From Acidobacteria bacterium CG_4_9_14_3_um_filter_49_7 (GTDB lineage: Bacteria > Acidobacteriota > Holophagae > Thermotomaculales > Thermotomaculaceae), in contig PFTO01000174.1 of the NCBI GenBank assembly GCA_002789615.1, positions 1 to 16,781 of the forward strand: DNA of 16,781 bases, read 5' to 3'. Below the pieces are notes generated by a model. The model was given only the letters and a program-made list of their open reading frames with translations, had not been told where the DNA came from and ran no database searches. Made by a program: the position numbers and the translations under genes. Shown here piece after piece: positions 1-6,345 of the stretch; within the stretch, counting starts at the first letter, position 1; the number at the start of each line of letters is the position of its first letter.

Positions 1-1
1 T

Positions 2-838
2 CCGCTGGTTGTGCATGTGGCGCAACGGCCGGGTCCCGCAACAGGTCTGGCTACCCGGACAGAGCAGGGCGACCTTGAGATCGTTCTTCATGCCGGGCAT
101 GGAGAATTTCCCCGAATTGTACTGGCCCCCGGTACACTTGAAGAAGCTGTCATATTGGGCAGCAAGGCGTTTGAAATGTCAGATCGTTTCCAGGTACCGG
201 TCTTTATTCTGACGGATCAGTATTTTGTGGACACATATTATGATATTGAACGGATGGACTTAAAGCCAGGTGACCCGAAGAATTTTGTTGTGCCCGCCAA
301 AGAGGGATACTGCCGTTATCAATTAACATCAGACGGTATTTCCCCTCGGGCGGTCCCCGGATACGGTGATGGTATTGTGGTGGTAAGTGGAAACGAACAT
401 ACTGAGAACGGCCACATCACCGAGGATGCGGAAACCCGGATTTTGATGAATGACAAGCGGCTGAATAAGATGGATATCATTCGCTCTGGGGCAATAGCAC
501 CCACAATCACGGGGAAACACGGCGGCGACACATTCGTCGTATGCTGGGGCTCGACATTTCCGATGGTTGAGGAAGCGGTCGCTTCTCTCGACCTCAACGT
601 GGATATCATGCATTTTTCACAGGTGTACCCCATTGATGAGTCAGCAATAAAACAGTTGAGTCAGGCAAAACGGCTGATCATGGTTGAACAAAATGCCACA
701 GGCCAGTTTTCCCGTCTATTGCGGGCATATTATGGTGTCGAGACTCATGAAAGCATCCTGAAATATGATGGGCGGCCTTTCTCGCTTGAGTACCTGATGA
801 CGAAACTTGAATCACTTACAACGGGGGGCAGGAAATGA
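2..838 (+). CDS. 2-oxoacid:ferredoxin oxidoreductase, alpha subunit (5' end cut off)
   Basis: This subunit takes part in the CoA-dependent oxidative decarboxylation of a 2-oxoacid (2-oxoglutarate, pyruvate or a branched-chain acid) to acyl-CoA, passing electrons to ferredoxin in the cytoplasm. The frame is open from base 2 and the start lies outside the window. The first visible residues, with an AQRPGPATGLATRTEQGDLE-like stretch followed by GHGEFPRIVLAPGT, are the conserved alpha-subunit segment that pairs with the TPP domain. The C-terminal half, including VYPIDESAI and MVEQNATGQF, matches the transketolase C-terminal-like domain of the alpha chain. The GTG at 11 is an internal codon, not a start. 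The stop overlaps the beta-subunit start as ATGA, so the two chains are translationally coupled. Whether the gamma domain is fused upstream, as in two-subunit enzymes, cannot be seen. Substrate specificity is not decided by this fragment. Confidence 0.92.
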   Translation, partial: PLVVHVAQRPGPATGLATRTEQGDLEIVLHAGHGEFPRIVLAPGTLEEAVILGSKAFEMSDRFQVPVFILTDQYFVDTYYDIERMDLKPGDPKNFVVPAKEGYCRYQLTSDGISPRAVPGYGDGIVVVSGNEHTENGHITEDAETRILMNDKRLNKMDIIRSGAIAPTITGKHGGDTFVVCWGSTFPMVEEAVASLDLNVDIMHFSQVYPIDESAIKQLSQAKRLIMVEQNATGQFSRLLRAYYGVETHESILKYDGRPFSLEYLMTKLESLTTGGRK

Positions 839-1695
839 GCAAATATCAGTTTGAAAAAGAAACAAAGGATATTCAGTGGTGTCCCGGATGCGGTAATTTC
901 GGGATTCTCCGGATCGTAAAGGAAGTTCTATCGGAAATGGAACTGGACCCCACGCAGACCGCCATTGTCTCCGGAATCGGACAGGCGGCCAAATTGCCCC
1001 ATTATCTGAACATCAACACGTTTCACTCCCTCCATGGCCGTGCGTTGCCCATTGCTACGGGACTGAAGACGGCAAATCCCGGACTGACGGTGATTGCCGA
1101 GGGTGGGGATGGCGACATGTATGGCGAGGGTGGCAACCATTTCATACATGCCATCCGGCGAAATCCGAACATCACAAACATTGTTCACAACAACATGGTC
1201 TATGGATTGACAAAGGGACAGGCGTCCCCAACCAGCAGAAAAGGGTTCAAGACACCTGTCCAGACAAGCGGTGTGGCTGATACTCCGTTCAACCCGCTGG
1301 CTGTGGCCATTTCACTGGGGGCCGGTTTCGTTGCGAGGGGCTTTTCCGGGCACGTGGACGAAACGAAGGAGATTATCAAGAAGGCTATACAGCACAAAGG
1401 GTATGCTCTGGTTGATATCTTCCAGCCTTGCGTGGTTTTCAATAAGGTAAACAGCTACAAGTGGTTCCAGGATCACGTAAGCTATCTTCCCGAGGATTAT
1501 GATCCGACAGACCGGGCACAGGCACTTTCCTATGCGTTGAAGGAAGATGATTTCTCACTGGGTGTGCTTTACGTGGAGAAAGGCGGTATCCCGTTTGAGG
1601 ACACTCTCGCTTCTAATCGAGATGGGCGAACACCACTGTTGGATTGCAAAGTAAACGAAAAGGAACTGAACAGCCTGATCGATTCATTCGCGTAA
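835..1695 (+). CDS. 2-oxoacid:ferredoxin oxidoreductase, beta subunit (TPP-binding)
   Basis: This is the thiamine-diphosphate-binding catalytic chain of the ferredoxin-dependent 2-oxoacid oxidoreductase, 286 residues, normal for the family. Near the N-terminus it has WCPGCG (Cys16, Cys19), which supplies ligands for the [4Fe-4S] cluster. The TPP/Mg motif is GDGDMYGEGGNH, followed about 25 residues on by the expected asparagine in NNMVYGLTKGQ. A third conserved cysteine sits in QPCVVFN. The position usually written GIGC in the family reads GIGQ here (see findings). GLTKGQASPTS resembles the two-subunit class of these enzymes. The start overlaps the alpha-subunit stop by four bases. The gene is the last of its operon: a strong hairpin plus T-run follows at about 1837-1868. 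The actual 2-oxoacid cannot be told from sequence alone; 2-oxoglutarate or pyruvate are the main options. Confidence 0.93.
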   Translation: MSKYQFEKETKDIQWCPGCGNFGILRIVKEVLSEMELDPTQTAIVSGIGQAAKLPHYLNINTFHSLHGRALPIATGLKTANPGLTVIAEGGDGDMYGEGGNHFIHAIRRNPNITNIVHNNMVYGLTKGQASPTSRKGFKTPVQTSGVADTPFNPLAVAISLGAGFVARGFSGHVDETKEIIKKAIQHKGYALVDIFQPCVVFNKVNSYKWFQDHVSYLPEDYDPTDRAQALSYALKEDDFSLGVLYVEKGGIPFEDTLASNRDGRTPLLDCKVNEKELNSLIDSFA

Positions 1696-1721
1696 ATTGA
1701 GGGACATCGCGAAAAGAGAAG

Positions 1722-1748
1722 TCTGAACTTTTTTTAAACTGGTTCAGA
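1722..1748. repeat. Inverted repeat downstream of the beta-subunit gene
   Basis: TCTGAAC at 1722-1728 is matched by GTTCAGA at 1742-1748 across a 13-base T/A-rich loop. It lies 27 bases after the stop and could fold in the 3' untranslated RNA. The T-run is inside the loop rather than after the stem, so it is not a standard terminator. Confidence 0.4.
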
Positions 1749-1836
1749 TCTCAAGCCCGCTTTCGAGCCAGGAAGCAGGAGAGCAGAATGAGACTAGGCA
1801 GACATCTCCCAGTTTACGTTAAAGCAAATACAGGCT

Positions 1837-1868
1837 CTCCTCCCCGGATCCGCAGGGAGGAGTTTTTT
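1837..1868 (+). terminator. Rho-independent terminator of the oxidoreductase operon
   Basis: An 8-bp perfect GC-rich stem (CTCCTCCC at 1837-1844 with GGGAGGAG at 1855-1862) encloses a 10-base loop and is followed directly by six T (1863-1868). The T-run touches the stop codon of the convergent malic enzyme gene at 1867-1869, so the two convergent genes are packed against one terminator. On the minus strand no T-run follows the stem, so it probably acts mainly in the plus direction. Confidence 0.85.
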
Positions 1869-3204
1869 AGTCCATGATCGGTTTTATATACTTGACAACA
1901 CCTGTTTTCAGCGCAGCCTCTTCAACGGCCTCTGCCACGGCTTCGTGGAGTTTTGTGTCCAGTATGTTGGGTACCAGATCCCCGTCCATGGTGAAACTGG
2001 CGATAGTAGTAGCCGCGGCAATCTTCATCGCGTTGTTGACCCGGGTCGCCCGGGCCATAAGTGCTCCCTTAAACAGACCGGGAAAGGCTACTGCGTTATT
2101 GACGGAGCTTCCATCCGCGGCATAGGCGGCGCCGGCCGTCAGGGCGTCTTCAGGGTCGATTTCGGGGTTGGGATTAGACAAGGCGAGGATGACCTGTTTG
2201 GGCTGGACCATCTCGGGCTTGATCAAACCCGGGACCCCAGTTGTAGCAATGACAATTCTGGACTCTTTCATGACCCCGTCCAGATCAGTCGGTATGCCGC
2301 CCAGCGCCGCAAACCGTTCTTTTGCCTCCGGATTGATGTCGGTGCCGTACACCTGCTCAATGCCATAGGCCTTCAACAGCTTTGAGATTCCGATCCCGGC
2401 AGCGCCCAGTCCGACAATGCCAATGGTAGCCCGTTTCAGGTTCAGATAAGTGTACTGGGCAATTTTCATAAGGGCAGACAGAACGACAACTGCGGTCCCG
2501 TGCTGATCATCATGAACCACCGGGATGTCCAGTTCCGCGTCCAGCCGGTCTTCTATTTCAAAGCATTCCGGTGCCTTGATGTCTTCGAGTTTGATGGCGC
2601 CAAAGGTTGGAGCAATGGCTCTGACTGCCTGAATGATCACTTCCGGGTCTTTGTTTTCAATGAGAATAGGATAGCCGTTGACACCGGACAGTATTTTGAA
2701 GAGCAGGGATTTCCCCTCCATAACCGGCATCCCGGCTACCGCACCGATATCTCCCAGCCCGAGGATGGCGGTGCCGTTGGTTACGATGGCAACGCTGTTC
2801 TGAATGCCGGTGAACTGGTACTTGAGGTCCGGATCGGCCTCAATTTTTTTGCAGACTGAAGCAACTCCCGGTGTATACACAATGCTGAGGTCGTCAATTG
2901 TCTCCACTTTAACTCGGGGTCGAATCTCTATTTTCCCACCGAGATGGACTTCATTAACAACATCTTTAACTTCAATGAGGTCCACCCCCTCCATTTTCCG
3001 GATTTCGTCACAGATATGGTCAAAGGTTTTTTCTTCTGATACATACAGGTCAATGTCCCGGGTTTTAGTGCGTTTCCCCACATGAACGGTGGAGATTTCA
3101 CCGAACAATGCGCCATATTCTCCCACCATTGTGGCAAAACGACCCAGAAAACCCGGCATGTCGTTAAACTTCAAACGGGTCCGTTTAATAATCTTGTTGC
3201 GCAT
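1867..3204 (-). CDS. NAD-dependent malic enzyme with N-terminal ACT domain
   Basis: This enzyme oxidatively decarboxylates L-malate to pyruvate and CO2, linking the C4 pool to pyruvate. Length is 445 residues. Residues 1 to about 80 form an ACT domain (MPGFLGRF... GEISTVHVG), a small-ligand sensing fold known at the front of a subset of bacterial malic enzymes, so allosteric control is likely. The catalytic part follows: YTPGVA (Tyr110), NGTAILGLGDIG and PVMEGK (Lys165), the metal-binding EDIKAPECFEIE (207-218) and HDDQHGTA (231-238), the Rossmann motif GLGAAG (265-270) and SNPNPE (343-348). An acidic residue at the end of the second Rossmann strand (Asp289) favours NAD over NADP; this is an inference. 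GGGGAGGAG sits just upstream of the ATG at a good distance. It is transcribed convergently to the oxidoreductase genes and is probably monocistronic. The ACT ligand is unknown. Confidence 0.95.
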   Translation of the reverse strand: MRNKIIKRTRLKFNDMPGFLGRFATMVGEYGALFGEISTVHVGKRTKTRDIDLYVSEEKTFDHICDEIRKMEGVDLIEVKDVVNEVHLGGKIEIRPRVKVETIDDLSIVYTPGVASVCKKIEADPDLKYQFTGIQNSVAIVTNGTAILGLGDIGAVAGMPVMEGKSLLFKILSGVNGYPILIENKDPEVIIQAVRAIAPTFGAIKLEDIKAPECFEIEDRLDAELDIPVVHDDQHGTAVVVLSALMKIAQYTYLNLKRATIGIVGLGAAGIGISKLLKAYGIEQVYGTDINPEAKERFAALGGIPTDLDGVMKESRIVIATTGVPGLIKPEMVQPKQVILALSNPNPEIDPEDALTAGAAYAADGSSVNNAVAFPGLFKGALMARATRVNNAMKIAAATTIASFTMDGDLVPNILDTKLHEAVAEAVEEAALKTGVVKYIKPIMD

Positions 3205-3217
3205 GATCTCCTCCCCG

Positions 3218-3235
3218 GACGGCTTTCCGGCCGTC
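3218..3235 (-). other. Leader hairpin before the malic enzyme start
   Basis: A 6-bp perfect stem (GACGGC at 3218-3223 with GCCGTC at 3230-3235) and a 6-base loop lie immediately upstream of the ribosome binding site of the malic enzyme gene. In the transcript this would form a small stable hairpin at or near the 5' end. It could protect the RNA or modulate translation. No T-run follows, so it is not a terminator. Confidence 0.45.
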
Positions 3236-3247
3236 TCAGCAGTATCA

Positions 3248-3253
3248 ATTATA
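3248..3253 (-). promoter_or_regulatory. Candidate -10 element of the malic enzyme promoter
   Basis: On the minus strand this reads TATAAT, a perfect sigma-70 -10 box, 44 bases before the ATG. That would start transcription just upstream of the leader hairpin. No convincing -35 box lies 16-18 bases further upstream, where the sequence reads about CGCAAA, so the call rests on the -10 and its position. Confidence 0.4.
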
Positions 3254-3311
3254 CGCTTTTTTTGACGATCTTTGCGTTTAAGCAGAGAAGTGAAGCGTGA
3301 TGATTGAAGGG

Positions 3312-3375
3312 TTCAGAAAAGAAGGGACGGGCAAACTCCATGGCTTTTCTTTCCCCACTCACGCGCTTTTCTGAA
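3312..3375. repeat. Ten-base inverted repeat
   Basis: TTCAGAAAAG at 3312-3321 is perfectly matched by CTTTTCTGAA at 3366-3375, 44 bases apart. The inner 7 bases of the left arm can pair instead with CTTTTCT at 3344-3350, giving two alternative hairpins. No function is evident. Confidence 0.5.
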
Positions 3376-3419
3376 TCTTATCTGGGACTCAACCTCAACC
3401 TTCCATTCCTGTAAGATTT

Positions 3420-3450
3420 GTAGGAGTAGGAGTAGGAGTAGGAGTAAGGA
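3420..3450. repeat. Hexanucleotide tandem repeat (TAGGAG)
   Basis: Four exact copies of TAGGAG (3421-3444) are followed by a degenerate fifth unit TAAGGA. It lies in non-coding DNA and does not sit at an obvious promoter spacing for either neighbour. Such arrays can vary in copy number by slippage. Confidence 0.85.
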
Positions 3451-3473
3451 CAAGAAAAATCAGGAAAGTCTCA

Positions 3474-3489
3474 GTTGCCAACAGGCAAC
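3474..3489. repeat. Short perfect hairpin in the intergenic stretch
   Basis: GTTGCC at 3474-3479 pairs with GGCAAC at 3484-3489 around a 4-base AACA loop. No T-run follows on either strand. It adds to the secondary-structure potential of the repeat-rich spacer. Confidence 0.45.
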
Positions 3490-3608
3490 CGTGACTTGTG
3501 ATTCGTTCGATTCCTGCGCCCTTGGCGTCTTTGCGAAAGAACTGTTCCTTCTCTGTCTTATCCGGACTCAACCTCGACTTTGTATTCCACTCAACCTTGG
3601 CTTCTGCC

Positions 3609-3851
3609 TCAATGATTCATGGCGGCAACGCCAATAATGGATGCGAACAGCAGGATCAGCACGACAATCCCGATGCCGATGAGCATCCAGATTAAGGATG
3701 CGATGCAGAAATTCTTCCGATTAATATTTCCGGTGGAGCTGAATGCCCACACGAGATACATGATGATATTGACCAGCGGAATTGCCAGAATAAGTATAGT
3801 TACAAACCAGTCCCCCACCGTCATTGGCCGGGTTTGTCCATTGTGTTCCAT
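3609..3851 (-). CDS. Small two-helix membrane protein of unknown function
   Basis: An 80-residue protein with two strongly hydrophobic segments (about residues 14-36 and 48-76) joined by a short polar loop containing SSTGNINRKNF. The first helix contains IPLVNIIMYLVWAF. It resembles small uncharacterised bacterial membrane proteins with a P-x-V-N-I ... VWAF pattern, but I do not recognise a named family and assign no function. The start is supported by GGGAGG about 7 bases upstream of the ATG. It is divergent from the shell protein gene and shares a 147-base spacer with it. The coding frame has no interruption and no obvious partner gene on its own strand. Confidence 0.7.
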   Translation of the reverse strand: MEHNGQTRPMTVGDWFVTILILAIPLVNIIMYLVWAFSSTGNINRKNFCIASLIWMLIGIGIVVLILLFASIIGVAAMNH

Positions 3852-3939
3852 TTGTGACCTCCCTTTTTATCATCGCTTTATGAGATTCATTTTATTGTAC
3901 GATGAACAGGTCAACAGGTTTCCTGCGGGAATTTGGAAA

Positions 3940-3968
3940 TTGGACGAATTTGAGAGTTGTGTGATAAG
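3940..3968 (+). promoter_or_regulatory. Candidate promoter of the microcompartment operon
   Basis: TTGGAC (3940-3945) and GATAAG (3963-3968) are separated by 17 bases, a plausible sigma-70-type pair with a weak -10. Transcription would start near 3975, before the ATG chosen at 3999 but after the in-frame ATG at 3969, which supports the later start. An ECF-type promoter recognised by the operon's own sigma factor is an alternative I cannot test. A short direct repeat, AACAGG twice, lies at 3905-3918. Confidence 0.35.
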
Positions 3969-3988
3969 ATGAACCAGGATTTTATGAT

Positions 3989-3993
3989 GGAGG
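3989..3993 (+). promoter_or_regulatory. Ribosome binding site that decides the shell protein start
   Basis: GGAGG lies 5 bases before the ATG at 3999, whose product begins MNREALGMIETKG as in known shell proteins. The frame is open further upstream (TTG at 3957, ATG at 3969, 3984 and 3987), but those codons lack a comparable site and would add residues not seen in the family. Confidence 0.7.
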
Positions 3994-3998
3994 AAATG

Positions 3999-4292
3999 AT
4001 GAATAGAGAAGCGCTGGGCATGATTGAAACCAAGGGTCTCATCGGGTCAATTGAAGCAGCGGATGCAATGGTCAAAGCGGCCAATGTTGTACTGATTGGG
4101 AAGGAATACATCGGCGGCGGTTTTGTTACCGTTATGGTACGGGGAGACGTTGGCGCCGTGAAGGCAGCTACCGACGCGGGCGCAGCTGCGGCACGCCGGG
4201 TTGGCGAGCTGATTTCGGTCCACGTGATTCCGCGCCCCCATGGAGATGTAGAGACGATTCTGCCGGGGTATAAGGCTGTAAAAAAGGCGTAG
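3999..4292 (+). CDS. Bacterial microcompartment shell protein, BMC-H (PduA/EutM type)
   Basis: This protein forms the hexameric tiles of the protein shell of a bacterial microcompartment, whose central pores let small metabolites through. It has 97 residues from the chosen start, the usual single-BMC-domain length. Clear family signatures run through it: ALGMIETKGLIGSIEAADAM, then VTVMVRGDVGAVKAATDAGA, then a VHVIPRPHGDVE ending. The pore loop reads IGGG, as in EutM, rather than the IGSG of PduA. It is the first gene of a tight plus-strand cluster, and the acylating aldehyde dehydrogenase begins 9 bases after its stop. It is the only shell gene in the window: no pentamer (BMC-P/EutN type) or trimer is present, so a complete shell would need genes elsewhere. 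The identification is very secure; which compartment it belongs to is not. Confidence 0.96.
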   Translation: MNREALGMIETKGLIGSIEAADAMVKAANVVLIGKEYIGGGFVTVMVRGDVGAVKAATDAGAAAARRVGELISVHVIPRPHGDVETILPGYKAVKKA

Positions 4293-4301
4293 AGCTGAAC
4301 A

Positions 4302-5873
4302 ATGAATCAATTGGATGAGGTCTTCGCCCGCCTTGAAGAGGCAGGGAAATCCATAGAGGCGTACACCCAGGAACAGGTGGACCAGATGGTTCGCTCGGTC
4401 GTTGACGCCGGTGCGCGGGAAAATCGTCGGCTGGCTGAGTTGGCGGTTTCTGAAACCGGATACGGCAGAGTGGCGGACAAGATGGTCAAGAATGAGCTGG
4501 CCACCACGATTCTCTGGGACTCCATCAAAGACGAAAAGACGGTTGGAATTATTCGGGAAGATCCGGCTCGGAACATATGGGAAGTTGCCGCGCCTGTCGG
4601 TATTGTTGCGGCTGTGGTTCCATCCACAAATCCAACTTCCACAACTCTGTACAAGGCCATTATCGCGTTGAAAGGCCGAAATCCTGTCCTGTTTTCTCCC
4701 CATCCCTCAGCAAAAGGATGCATCGGTGAGACGGTGAAGGTAATCCAGAACGCACTGAAGCAGGCTGGAGCACCGTCAGACGCGGTTCAGATCCTGGAGA
4801 ATCCCACCATCGAATTGACCAACGAAATGATGCGTCATCCGAAAACCGGTGTGATTCTGGCCACCGGTGGGTTGGGCCTCGTAAAGGCGGCTTATTCTTC
4901 CGGAAAACCCGCCTACGGCGTCGGGCCGGGGAATGTGCCGGTGTTTGTGGAACGATCTGCCGAGGTGGAGAAGGCGGCCAAAGATGTTGTTGCGGGAAAA
5001 TCCTTCGATAACGGCACTGTCTGCGCTTCCGAGCAGTCGGTGATTGTGGATCGGCCCATTGCCGACCGGATGCTGGATGCATTCAAGCGAAATGGCTGTT
5101 ACGTTGTCAATAATGAGGAAAAGAAGAAACTGGAACAGGTCATAGTGACCCCCAAGTTTACTGCGAGCCCAAAGATTGTGGGGAAAGATCCGGCTGTGAT
5201 AGCCGGGATTGCGGGCTTTTCCGTGCCGGAAGATACCCGGGTGTTACTGGTACCAATGGATGGAGTGGGGAAAGAACATCCCCTGTCCATTGAGAAATTG
5301 TCCCCGATTCTGTGCTTTTATGTGGCAGACGGCTGGCAGGCTGCCTGTGAACTCTGCATGCAGTTGTTGGACTTCGGCGGGCTGGGGCATTCCCTTGGTA
5401 TTCATTCCAGAAACCTGGACGTGATCCGTGAATTCGCGCTGAAGAAACCCGCTTTCCGGATACTGGTCAATACACCCACTACACACGGGGCCGTGGGCTA
5501 CACAACCCGGTTGATGCCCTCCATGACGCTGGGTTGCGGGACTTTCGGCAACAATATTACTTCTGAAAATATTACCGCAAAACATATGATCAATGTGAAA
5601 CGAGTTGCCTTTGAAACCAATCCGGTGAATCCCGGAACCGAATCCCCGCTGCAGGTGGGCGGTTCGTCCGGCCTGGTTGACATCATTGACCGGAAACTTC
5701 AGGGTCGCGTGGTTGCAGAAACGCCGCACGATGTGGTTGATTTTGTGTCGGAACGGGATGTAATGGACGCAGTGAGAGAAGGTCGGAAAATACTTGTTTC
5801 CTCCCGAACGATGATCACACCACTGGCGAAGGATACTGCCCGGGAGCATGATGTTTTCAGGAAGGTGGACTGA
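4302..5873 (+). CDS. CoA-acylating aldehyde dehydrogenase with microcompartment-type C-terminal tail
   Basis: This enzyme oxidises an aldehyde to acyl-CoA with NAD and CoA, the core reaction of aldehyde-handling metabolosomes. Residues 1 to about 436 are the acetylating-ALDH fold (the AdhE N-terminal/EutE/sulfoacetaldehyde dehydrogenase group). Landmarks are VPSTNPTSTTLYKAIIALKGRN (substrate/cofactor channel), ATGGLGLVKAA, GVGPGNVPVF and the catalytic cysteine in FDNGTVCASEQS. About 87 residues beyond KRVAF do not belong to the catalytic fold. They comprise a Gly/Pro/Ser linker, a helix near GLVDIIDRK, and a segment with DFVSERDVMDA and TMITPLAKD. From memory, similar tails occur on other microcompartment enzymes and may target the protein to the lumen. 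The start follows the shell gene by 9 bases and the stop overlaps the next start. The aldehyde substrate is unknown: no lyase, dehydratase or aldolase is nearby to make it. Confidence 0.92.
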   Translation: MNQLDEVFARLEEAGKSIEAYTQEQVDQMVRSVVDAGARENRRLAELAVSETGYGRVADKMVKNELATTILWDSIKDEKTVGIIREDPARNIWEVAAPVGIVAAVVPSTNPTSTTLYKAIIALKGRNPVLFSPHPSAKGCIGETVKVIQNALKQAGAPSDAVQILENPTIELTNEMMRHPKTGVILATGGLGLVKAAYSSGKPAYGVGPGNVPVFVERSAEVEKAAKDVVAGKSFDNGTVCASEQSVIVDRPIADRMLDAFKRNGCYVVNNEEKKKLEQVIVTPKFTASPKIVGKDPAVIAGIAGFSVPEDTRVLLVPMDGVGKEHPLSIEKLSPILCFYVADGWQAACELCMQLLDFGGLGHSLGIHSRNLDVIREFALKKPAFRILVNTPTTHGAVGYTTRLMPSMTLGCGTFGNNITSENITAKHMINVKRVAFETNPVNPGTESPLQVGGSSGLVDIIDRKLQGRVVAETPHDVVDFVSERDVMDAVREGRKILVSSRTMITPLAKDTAREHDVFRKVD

Positions 5874-6313
5874 TGGACAGACGAGACGTTGTGTACCGGA
5901 TTACCGAGATTATTTTCAAGCACCTGGGTGATTCTGCAAATCCTGAAATCGTAAAACAGATTGTGCGGGAACTGATTACCTCTGTTCCCATCGGTGCGGA
6001 TGGCGGCGGAGCCCCGGTTTTAAGTGCCGCGCCTGCAGAGGGTCAGACTGCTATCATTACCGCTTTCGGGAAAAGCAAGCCTGGAATTGTAGCCGGAATC
6101 ACGGGTATTCTGGCGGAAAAAAACGTGGACATTACCGATATTACTCAGACCTTACTGGGTAAGAATTTCGCCATGATTGTGATTGTCAATCTGGTGGAGT
6201 CAAATTGCAGTTTTTCGGAATTGAAGGAAATACTGGCAAAGAAAGGCGAAGAACTGGGTGTCGGTATCTTTTCACAGCACGAAGAACTGTTCCAATTTAT
6301 GCACAAGGTGTAA
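5873..6313 (+). CDS. UPF0237-family ACT domain protein with added N-terminal helices
   Basis: Residues about 57-146 form an ACT domain of the UPF0237 type (IITAFGKSKPGIVAGITGIL, NVDITDITQT, FAMIVIVNL, ending SQHEELFQFMHKV), a family usually about 90 residues long and of unknown ligand. Here it carries about 40 extra N-terminal residues predicted from sequence to form two amphipathic helices (VVYRITEIIFKHL and PEIVKQIVRELITSV), followed by a Gly/Ala/Pro linker. Short helix-plus-linker extensions of this kind are how many enzymes are targeted into microcompartments. The ATG overlaps the dehydrogenase stop (TGATG), and the UPF0210 gene follows 32 bases later. The UPF0237-UPF0210 pair is a conserved neighbourhood in other bacteria and archaea. 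A role as a small-molecule sensor or subunit for UPF0210 is plausible but inferred. Confidence 0.85.
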   Translation: MDRRDVVYRITEIIFKHLGDSANPEIVKQIVRELITSVPIGADGGGAPVLSAAPAEGQTAIITAFGKSKPGIVAGITGILAEKNVDITDITQTLLGKNFAMIVIVNLVESNCSFSELKEILAKKGEELGVGIFSQHEELFQFMHKV

Positions 6314-6345
6314 TCACCGAAAGTGCTCAGGGAGATCATCGTTAA

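Larger units (their letters stand above)
3237..3608. other. Non-coding, repeat-rich intergenic stretch
   Basis: About 370 bases separate the malic enzyme start from the end of the small membrane protein gene. I see no credible gene here. It contains the malic enzyme -10 candidate, a 10-bp inverted repeat, a hexamer tandem repeat, a short hairpin, and two divergent copies of a segment beginning TCTTATC and continuing ACTCAACCTC (about 3377-3405 and 3556-3585), with a third ACTCAACCT at 3589-3597. Two short stretches containing TCTTTGCG (near 3270 and 3528) are also alike. It looks like decayed or low-complexity spacer DNA rather than a regulated promoter. Confidence 0.6.

Noticed and set aside
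3420..3490. A CRISPR-like array.
   Set aside because: The units are contiguous hexamers without spacers, and no cas gene is present; it is a simple tandem repeat.
3957..3998. A longer shell protein starting at TTG 3957 or ATG 3969.
   Set aside because: The extra residues are not seen in BMC-H proteins, the best ribosome binding site serves 3999, and 3969 is at the edge of the candidate -10 box.
4660..5849. Several open frames of 140-201 codons on the minus strand.
   Set aside because: They are antisense to the aldehyde dehydrogenase, have no motifs and lack ribosome binding sites.
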